A DNA stretch of 64,000 nucleotides from Chinchilla lanigera (lineage: Eukaryota > Chordata > Mammalia > Rodentia > Chinchillidae), in the NCBI RefSeq assembly GCF_000276665.1, contig NW_004955435.1, forward strand, positions 6,835,208 to 6,899,207, read 5' to 3'. A model generated the notes under the pieces. That model saw only the letters and a program-made list of their open reading frames with translations, was not told the origin of the DNA and made no database searches. Positions 57,301 to 64,000 of the stretch are shown here, in pieces. Numbering within the stretch: the stretch's first letter is position 1; every line of letters starts with the position of its first letter. Position numbers and translations under genes: made by a program.

Positions 57301-57529
57301 GAGCTCCAGTTACAATGCATCCCCACCACTACCCAGATGGCCAGTATGGTTTTAAATATTTTCCGTCATAAGGGGCATAGAGCGGTCAATATGTAAATTT
57401 TTTAAACATATACGTGATGCTTCTAGAAATCTTGAGATAACCATAACATTTGCACTTCTCTTAATCTTGCCTCTTTTATGCCTATGATTTCCCAGACATA
57501 TACACAGAAAGGACATCAGTCACCTGCCC

Positions 57530-57895
57530 CTCCAGGAACCTGAGGAAGTGTGGTTTACTGATACACGGTTCATGTACTGGTCCCAAGTGTGGTGCCACTG
57601 GAAGGTAGGGGAAATTTAAAGAGATAAGACCTAGTGAAACGTCCTTAGCTGAGCATCTCACACCAATGGAGAGTGACATAAACGCCCTATTCAACTCTCC
57701 GGATTCCTAGTTTGAGTTGTTACTACTTTCTTTCTCCCACACATGCTGCTGCCATTGTTACCTGTAAGAAATGATGTAGCCAAGTGAGGGGGGCTTCAGA
57801 ACATGCACTATCGTAACTGATCATTCAACCAGCAGAACTGTGAGCTAAACAAACCTCCCATCCTATAAAGTTAGCTACTTTGAATACTTTTTGTA
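57530..57895 (+). mobile_element. MaLR/ERVL-like solitary LTR
   Basis: GTGGTGCCACTGGAAGGTAG, GAAATTTAAAGAGATAAGAC, CTAGTGAAACG, CACATGCTGCTGCCATTG and AACTGTGAGCTAAACAAACC follow the usual order of rodent MST/ORR1-like LTRs. The 3' end is eroded. No internal region. Confidence 0.5.
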
Positions 57896-58888
57896 CTAAT
57901 GAAAATTGTTCAATATTCTCTGAGTTTGTAGGGAACCAAATAGCTTTTGTCTCCATCAAATTATAGTGAATGATATGTTGACCTTACCATTTAAATCTCA
58001 TTGCATAATCCTGGCAGAAAGATATTTTGATTCCAATTTTTTGATATGAATCTAACAGTGACAGATTTTCATTAGGGAAATAGTTTCTAAATCATTGTTG
58101 ATAAACTGTTTTATATATTTCAACTTTCACTATAGAATATTTTCTATATAAAATTTATAATAAAATATTGAATAGTGAACATTATTTTTATTATGAATTT
58201 TACTATTTAGTTATGTCATCTATTTTAATATCTAATGATATTTAGTTAATGCATGCTTATTCTACAAGTAAGACATACATATCTTTGACAAAATCATTTT
58301 AGTATTCTTTTAAAATATATTTCTATAAATTACTATCTAATTATAAGCAACATTTCTGAGTCTGTTGCAACAGCATTTTAAGTTACCTTTTCATGGAGAT
58401 AAAAATCACAAGCCCACTAAATATGAAATATTTGTATAAATACCCAGGACACAAGCACATACACACATACATACATATGTGCATTATTATAGTTAATTTT
58501 TTTAATGTCTTTGCTTGATGTGGTTATCAGTTACCAAAAGATTTTCCCATATTTATTATTGGGGGGAATAATGTAACTGTGTGAAAGCAGTTCTACTCTC
58601 TTGTCCATTTCTACTTTATCTAATAACAGCTTCAGGAAATTTTTTATTTATTACCTAGTGCTTTGTATGTGCTCCTTTTCTAAATATTGAGCTGAATTTA
58701 TTTTTATTCTATGCATTTGTGTTCTGTTGTACATTTTCTTCTCTCTCCTCTTTGAAATGTCAATATTTATGTTTAGGATTCTCATGAAGTATAGAAAACA
58801 ATCTACAGGTTTTCACATATAGCATTCTACATTCCATTATGCAGTAAATCACTTGCTGTGCTTGCTCATTGACTTGTTTGTGAGTGGT
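57896..58888. other. unassigned AT-rich stretch
   Basis: No gene or repeat recognised. Confidence 0.4.
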
Positions 58889-58889
58889 C

Positions 58890-59062
58890 CTCAGGACTGA
58901 GCTCAGGGGCACTCTCTCTGGGTTACAGCCCCAGCCCTATTTGCTTCTTTTATTGAGACAGGATCTAATTATGCTACCCAGGTGGGACTCTATTTTGCAG
59001 TTCTCCAGCTTCAGCCTCTATCAGGGGTAGGATAATAGCCGTGTGCCACTGTGACCGGCATG
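58890..59062 (-). mobile_element. B1-dID-like composite SINE relic
   Basis: On the plus strand, ID-type text comes first (GGACTGAGCTCAGGGGCACT, GGTTACAGCCCCAGCCCT). B1-type text follows (TATTGAGACAGGATCTAATT, CTACCCAGGTGGGACTC, GTGTGCCACTGTGACCGGCA). On the minus strand that is the B1 then ID order. This is the best-preserved composite in the window. Confidence 0.8.
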
Positions 59063-59069
59063 CTACGAT

Positions 59070-59164
59070 TTTTTTTTTTTTTTTTTTCCCGGTACCGGGG
59101 ATTGAACTCAGGAACTTGCGCTTGCCAGGCAGGTGCTTATGCCACTACGCTATATCCCCAGCCC
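59070..59164 (-). mobile_element. ID-type SINE
   Basis: Pure T run (tail on the minus strand), then CCCGGTACCGGGGATTGAAC, TTGCGCTTGCCAGGCAGG and ATATCCCCAGCCC. It inserted next to the older composite SINE. Duplication is short or decayed (CTAC on both sides). Confidence 0.93.
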
Positions 59165-60488
59165 TCTACTATATTTTTTATTTCTTTTTTGACTACAAAG
59201 TACTTGTAATGGTTCATTTAAATGTCCAAGTGATTTTAGTGTTGGCAGTGGTACAGCAATAGTAGAACATCTTTAAATATTTACCTTAGCAATGGGTGTT
59301 TTATACTGTGGTATGAAAGTATAGCAAATGCAATTTCTGGTTTTTGAAATATGCTAACATTTTTTGACTAACTGCATAACATTTAGAAATGTCTTCAGTG
59401 AGCACCTGAAAGAATTTCTGGTAAAGCTCAGTGTATTCCTCATTTTGTTCTGGTAATTCATTGCCTGGGACAATGACAGTGCTTGATAAATAACTGCTGC
59501 CAGTTCAAAATGTAGACAAAACAACACTGCCAGTTAAGCTGGACCATATATGTTTTTTTCTTTTCAAAAATATAACCTAGAATTACATCTTCAAAAACAG
59601 GGAAAATAAAATCCTGTTTAGCAAAACATAATAAACAAAGGTTTATTCAAATTATGAAGGACAAATACAAATAATGGGTAACATTTATACCTTCTCTTGA
59701 CTTTCTAGGAATATTTTTAATTTAGAAGACATATCGAGCATCAATTTAATGTTACTAATTAATTTTTATTGACCTACCTCCTATTTCTAAGCATTTGGGC
59801 TATCAATGAGTAAATCCAAAATATTAACATAGGCCTTTTTGCTAGTAACTCATGATGCGTAATTCAATATGGTTACAAATTTTCAGAACTGTTACACTTA
59901 ATAAAACTTTGTAATAAGTGCTCTTCACCTCTTTAGTTATTTATGGATCAGTTCATGTCCAATAACTTATTTGGAGGGAACAGAATATAACAGAGCCAGT
60001 AGAATTAGTAATTACTATCTCTGTGAGTGGACCAAAACATTTGATTAGGTTTCCAGTTTTCTGTTGAAATTTGTGACATTAAATTATTGGCATAGCCAAC
60101 TACGTTGTTACAAATATGGAAAACATTTTCAATATGAGCTCAAAAGAAAACAAAGGGTTATCTAAATGAGAAATACATTGGTCAGCTGAAGCTTTTCACA
60201 GTTTAATTTCTTATGACAGTAAGTGAAATCAACTAGTATTTCCCCAAATATAAAATGTAAAGTCAGATGCATACGCAAAATATAAATAGATCTATATAAA
60301 ATATATCATTTTATATACCTGGAAAAATGCATTTCATTGGCAGTGTATATTAAAGTGGTCAATAAATGTTTTATGTTTTTAACCACATTAGTCGATACAC
60401 ATTCACTTATAAAAGACATGTTTGATAAAAAAAATATGGAAAAATGAGAAGTGTACACAATTACAATGCTATATTTGCCTTTTGTTAG
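59165..60488. other. unassigned AT-rich stretch
   Basis: No gene or repeat recognised. Confidence 0.4.
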
Positions 60489-60671
60489 CCCCAGATTCCC
60501 CCGTAGTCCCAATTCTTCTAAATAATGATGGAGAAAATCTGAAGGAAAAGATTCTCGCAGTCAAGTTACCAGAGGACAGGATTTGTTACTCTATGGAGAG
60601 GGGGGTCGTTCTCAGAATGCACAGAACTCGGAAACACATGCGAAACTGGGCCTGCAGTGCACCTTCCACAG
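60489..60671 (+). other. exon-like open segment, unrecognised
   Basis: A 183-nt block (61 codons' worth) is open on the plus strand, GC-richer than its surroundings, preceded by TTTGCCTTTTGTTAG (acceptor-like) and followed by CCACAG then GTAATT (donor-like). The reading contains SPVVPILLNNDGENLKEKIL and EDRICYSMERG. It resembles no protein that I know. A block whose length is a multiple of three between plausible splice sites could still be chance, or an exon relic. Confidence 0.2.
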
Positions 60672-61550
60672 GTAATTTTCTACAATGAGTATAACCTTAT
60701 TTCAGAAAAACATTAAAAAACATTGGTTTGTCAAAAGTGTAAAGAAAACTAACACCAACTTTGACAAGTAAAGAATTTGGAGCTGTTACTGTTATCCTTA
60801 TGGCAACGTCAAACCTAAACAAACTAAAAATTAATGACTATCTTGGACATACTCATAACTTAAAACTGATGGAGCTACATAGAATACAGAGTAACCCTTA
60901 ATATATTCAAGTGTAAAGCATTATTTAGGATATTTGAGGATCTCAGAAAGGAATGCACCACGTTAAAGAGAATCTAACTTTCCCAAAAACGAAGGAATCA
61001 CCTCACTGACAGTGATGAGGGATGAAACATGATAATCTAAATCATTTTGGAAATCACCACATTATGCCAAACTGAAGTAAAATGAAATGCTGATAAGAGC
61101 AGTACTCTTAAAATTATTTTCCAGAGAGTTATGATTTGACAACTCGAAACACTTTGTAAAATTATACAGTTTAACAATTAAGTCAATAGATACAGGGTGG
61201 TGGACCTCAATTTCTTGCTTTTGATATTTTCAAGGTGGAAGGTCACACATAAACAATAGCAGCACGCTGGAATAGTTTATGTGGCAATTGTTTACAGGTG
61301 ATAATATCAGTGTAAACTCATGTTTAGTTTAATATGAATATAAGAAATTGTATTTGGGTATACTGATAGGTATGTACATCTCTAAAAGTATTACTACATA
61401 TGCATCTATTTCTTCAGTGTATCAATGTAAGCTTCGGTTCAATATAGTTCTATTTTGGAGTATTTTGTTACCGACAGTATAAATGTCCCAGTTCTGAAAT
61501 AATTGTTTTTCCAAGGAGGTCTCTCTTTTGTAGTACAGAGCAATACATAT
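60672..61550. other. unassigned AT-rich stretch
   Basis: No gene or repeat recognised. Confidence 0.4.
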
Positions 61551-61554
61551 TAGA

Positions 61555-61705
61555 AACCAAGGCTTTGTGCCACTGCAGGCCTAAAGTAATGAAGGTAACT
61601 GATTGTGGACCAAAACCTTTAAAACAGTGAGAGAAAATTAAGAGTTTCTCTTTACAAGTTTATTATCACAGCCCTGTAATGAAAAGCTGACTGATACATG
61701 TGATA
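61555..61705 (+). mobile_element. possible LTR 3' end (MaLR-like), eroded
   Basis: TTTACAAGTTTATTATCACA, then TGAAAAGCTGACTGATACAT resembles the last 60 bases of MST-like LTRs. The upstream part is too diverged to be sure. Confidence 0.35.
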
Positions 61706-61769
61706 GCAATATATAATTCCTAATGTTTGTATTGAGAAGCAAAGACCTCAAATAGCTTTCACAATATAG

Positions 61770-63455
61770 AAAAAGAAGAGCACATTTGCTGATTCAAGAC
61801 TTACTATAAAACCACAGATATTGACGTACTTGTATTGATGGGCAAATAGAGAGATACATCAACGAAACAGAAGAGAGAGCCAACAGCTAAGCCCAAGTCA
61901 ACGGATGACAAAGGAAAAACAAACAATACAGTGGATCAAATGTAGTCTCTCCAACAAATGCTGGGCAAACAAGAAATTCCTATGCAAGGGGCAAAAAGTG
62001 AATCTAGATACAGACCTTCGACCTTTCTCAAGAACTGACTCAAAAGTGGAGATAGGCACAACGTTAAAATGTTAAAATAGAAACTATTTGGAAAATAACA
62101 CAGGAGAAAGTTCATATGACCTTGTATAGGGCAATGATTTTTTTAAATGGAACATCAAACGCAAGATACAGGAAAGACAGAAGTGGGACTTAAGCAGGAC
62201 TTAAACTTTCTGTCAACTGAATGAAAAGACAAGTCACAGATTGGAAGAATATATTTGTAAAGGATATACTCAATAAGGGATTGTTACCCAAAATATACAA
62301 AAGAACTCTTAAGAAAATGAAGAGCCAATTCAAACATATGCATAATCTGAATAGATGCTTTGCCAAATAAAATGTACAGATGACATCTGTATGCAAAGAT
62401 AAATAACATTATATGTAAAGTAAAGTAATATTAAGATAACACTACACACCAATTATACTGTCCAAATCTGAAATACAATAAAAGCTGGTGAAGCAGTGAA
62501 GCAGTAAGAACTCAAATGCATTGCTCATAGGAAAGTAAAATAGAAAAACCATGTTAGAAGGCAGTCTTACTCTTCTATTGATGCTATCCTAAAATTTGTT
62601 TCTCTGAGGTACAACCTCAGCTCAGAATGGCTATTTCTTGCAAAATTAAGTATATTTTACCACATAATTAAGGAATTATGATCCTCTTATCCAAATGGAC
62701 TGAAATTTTTTTGCACAAATCTGCATTTGAATATATATAGTAGTTTTATTTATAATTGCCAAAACTTGAATGGAACTGACATATTATTGGGGAGGTGATC
62801 AAATATATTGTGATACATTCAGACAATCAAAGATTAATTAGCCCTAGAGAGAAATGAACTATGAAGATCAGGTATTAAAAATATGGAGAAATCCTAAATG
62901 CATACTACAAAATAGAAGAAGTCAATCTGAAAAGGCTGCATACTATGTGATTCCAATGAAATGACCTTGTGTATACAGTAAAAAGTGCAACATTTACTGA
63001 GGCTTAGGCAGCAGAGAGGGAGGAAGAGCTAGCGTATTGTGTATTTTAGGTCAAAGAAACCACTGTGCATGACATTATATGTAGTATATGTATAATGCAT
63101 ATACATACATACATTTGTCAAAAGTCATAGTACACGCAAAAACAGAATTGCATGCTAATGTAAACTATGTACTCCTTGTAAAAGAATGTGCCAGTGTAGG
63201 TTCGTAGATTATAACAATTTTTTTTTTTTTGGTTTTTCTCCGGTACCAGGAACCGAACTCACGACCTTGCGCTTGCCAGGCAAGCGCTTTTGCCGCTGAG
63301 CTAAATCCCCAGCCCCGATTATAACAAATTGCTCATGTTGATAAGGGATGCCAAAAGGAGGCTGGATATGCATGTGTGTAGAGGGGAGGAACATGGGAAA
63401 ACCCTGTAGCTTCCACTTAATTTTGCTGTAAGCATAAAATTGATCTACAATGTAA
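61770..63455 (+). mobile_element. old L1M (ORF2 3' end and 3'UTR) carrying an ID
   Basis: ORF2 end text (ACTTACTATAAAACCACAGA, TGCTGGGCAAACAAGAAATT, GGAAGAATATATTTGTAAAG, AAGAGCCAATTCAAACATAT) runs to 3'UTR text (GGCTGCATACTATGTGATTC, ATTTGTCAAAAGTCATAGTA, CAGTGTAGGTTCGTAGATTA and, after the ID, TTCCACTTAATTTTGCTGTA). It is the same 3'UTR family as at 30.0-30.5 kb. Broken throughout. Confidence 0.8.
63218..63316 (-). mobile_element. ID-type SINE (near consensus)
   Basis: T-rich tail side, then GGTTTTTCTCCGGTACCAGG, GAACTCACGACCTTGCGCTT and GAGCTAAATCCCCAGCCCC. The perfect 11-bp duplication GATTATAACAA lies at 63207-63217 and 63317-63327. It splits the L1M 3'UTR cleanly. Confidence 0.97.
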
Positions 63456-63830
63456 AGTGTGTTACATACATTTCTGTAAATAAGGAAAAAATGAAAGCAG
63501 CCAGGTTGTTCCAGTTACTCCTGACACAAAAGATATCTAAGAATTTTTATTAAAAAAGACATTGTATAAACATTAAAAGACAAACATCACTTAATCATGA
63601 GCCATTGTGAACTCCAGTACCATTTTAAAACTATGATAATCATAATCAAAACAAGAAAAATAACGTTTATTGCCTTAAGTGGCTACTGATATGCCTGTTT
63701 TGAGTATAAAAGAAATACTTATATCTGTAGTGTAAGAGAGCTACAGTATCATCTACTAATAAGATAAAGTCAGTAAATAGTATTTAAAATTCAGTAAGTG
63801 ATGGAATCTGAATTAAACACATAAAATATT
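63456..63830. other. unassigned AT-rich stretch
   Basis: No gene or repeat recognised. Confidence 0.4.
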
Positions 63831-63845
63831 AAAATATTGAATTCC

Positions 63846-63952
63846 GGGGCTGGGGATTTAGCTCAGCGGCAAAAGCGCCTACCCGGCAAGCTCAAGGTCG
63901 TGAGTTCGGTTCCCGGTACCGGAGAAAAACCAAACAACAAAAACAACAAAAT
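63846..63952 (+). mobile_element. ID-type SINE (near consensus)
   Basis: GGGGCTGGGGATTTAGCTCA, AGGTCGTGAGTTCGGTTCCC, GGTACCGGAGAAAAACC and an (AAC)n-rich tail. The perfect 15-bp duplication AAAATATTGAATTCC is at 63831-63845 and 63953-63967. Confidence 0.97.
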
Positions 63953-64000
63953 AAAATATTGAATTCCATGTTGTAGAATGAAGGGTGAAAAGCGATATGG

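Noticed and set aside
3345..63952. tRNA-like A and B boxes in many places
   Set aside because: They belong to ID SINEs with A tails and target-site duplications and do not fold as complete tRNAs.

Overview
The window looks like AT-rich, gene-poor nuclear DNA from a rodent. It holds no intact protein-coding gene that I can support. The rodent assignment rests on the short retroposons. There are many A-tailed, tRNA-derived ID-type SINEs, B1-like 7SL-derived monomers, and older degraded copies in which a B1-like unit is followed by an ID-like unit (B1-dID arrangement). The ID consensus differs from the rat/guinea-pig type: it carries a GGTACCGG box just before the A-rich tail. Together with B1-dID relics this points away from mouse and rat, but I cannot name the species. 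No bacterial or viral genome features are present.

Layout. 1-7 kb: an L1 3'UTR piece at the left edge, old SINE relics, two ID insertions and much unassigned AT-rich DNA. 7.1-9.1 kb: a 5'-truncated L1 (minus) with a B1 SINE inside it. 10.8-13.5 kb: ID and B1 SINEs and a MaLR-type LTR. 17.8-20.7 kb: a mariner transposase relic, an old L1 piece, an inverted L1 3'UTR copy, a B1-dID relic and a MER2/Tigger-type DNA transposon. 21.6-21.8 kb: an assembly gap of 177 N that cuts an ID element. 23.9-25.4 kb: several L1 3'UTR units. 27.2-30.5 kb: an old L1M copy (plus) that was later hit by an LTR and a B1 SINE. 31.3-34.5 kb: a processed radixin (RDX) pseudogene on the minus strand, abutting the 3' end of a rearranged L1. 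37.7-38.9 kb: an ERV-like LTR with an internal hexamer array inside an L1 3' end. 43.4-47 kb: an old L1M (minus) with recognisable ORF2, ORF1 and 5' region. 48.2-50.4 kb: two old L1 fragments, an ID and a MaLR-like LTR. 53.2-54.5 kb: a MaLR-like LTR with a long purine-rich tract, and an L1 copy with an internal inversion. 56-59 kb: SINEs, a MaLR-like LTR and L1 pieces. 61.8-63.9 kb: an L1M 3' half (plus) carrying a young ID, then a last ID at the right edge.

The elements act as a mobile-DNA record rather than as a pathway. L1 supplied the machinery that copied itself, the ID and B1 SINEs (A tails plus target-site duplications) and the radixin mRNA. LTR and DNA elements are older passengers. 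Nesting gives relative ages: L1M and MER2/mariner are oldest, then MaLR LTRs, then the L1s with the distinctive 3'UTR and the B1 SINEs. The ID copies are youngest, with duplications of up to 17 bp that are often perfect. I found no convincing new biological system. The most informative oddities are the ID subfamily, the orientation-switched L1 3'UTRs, the LTR with a hexamer array, and one unrecognised exon-like open segment near 60.5 kb.
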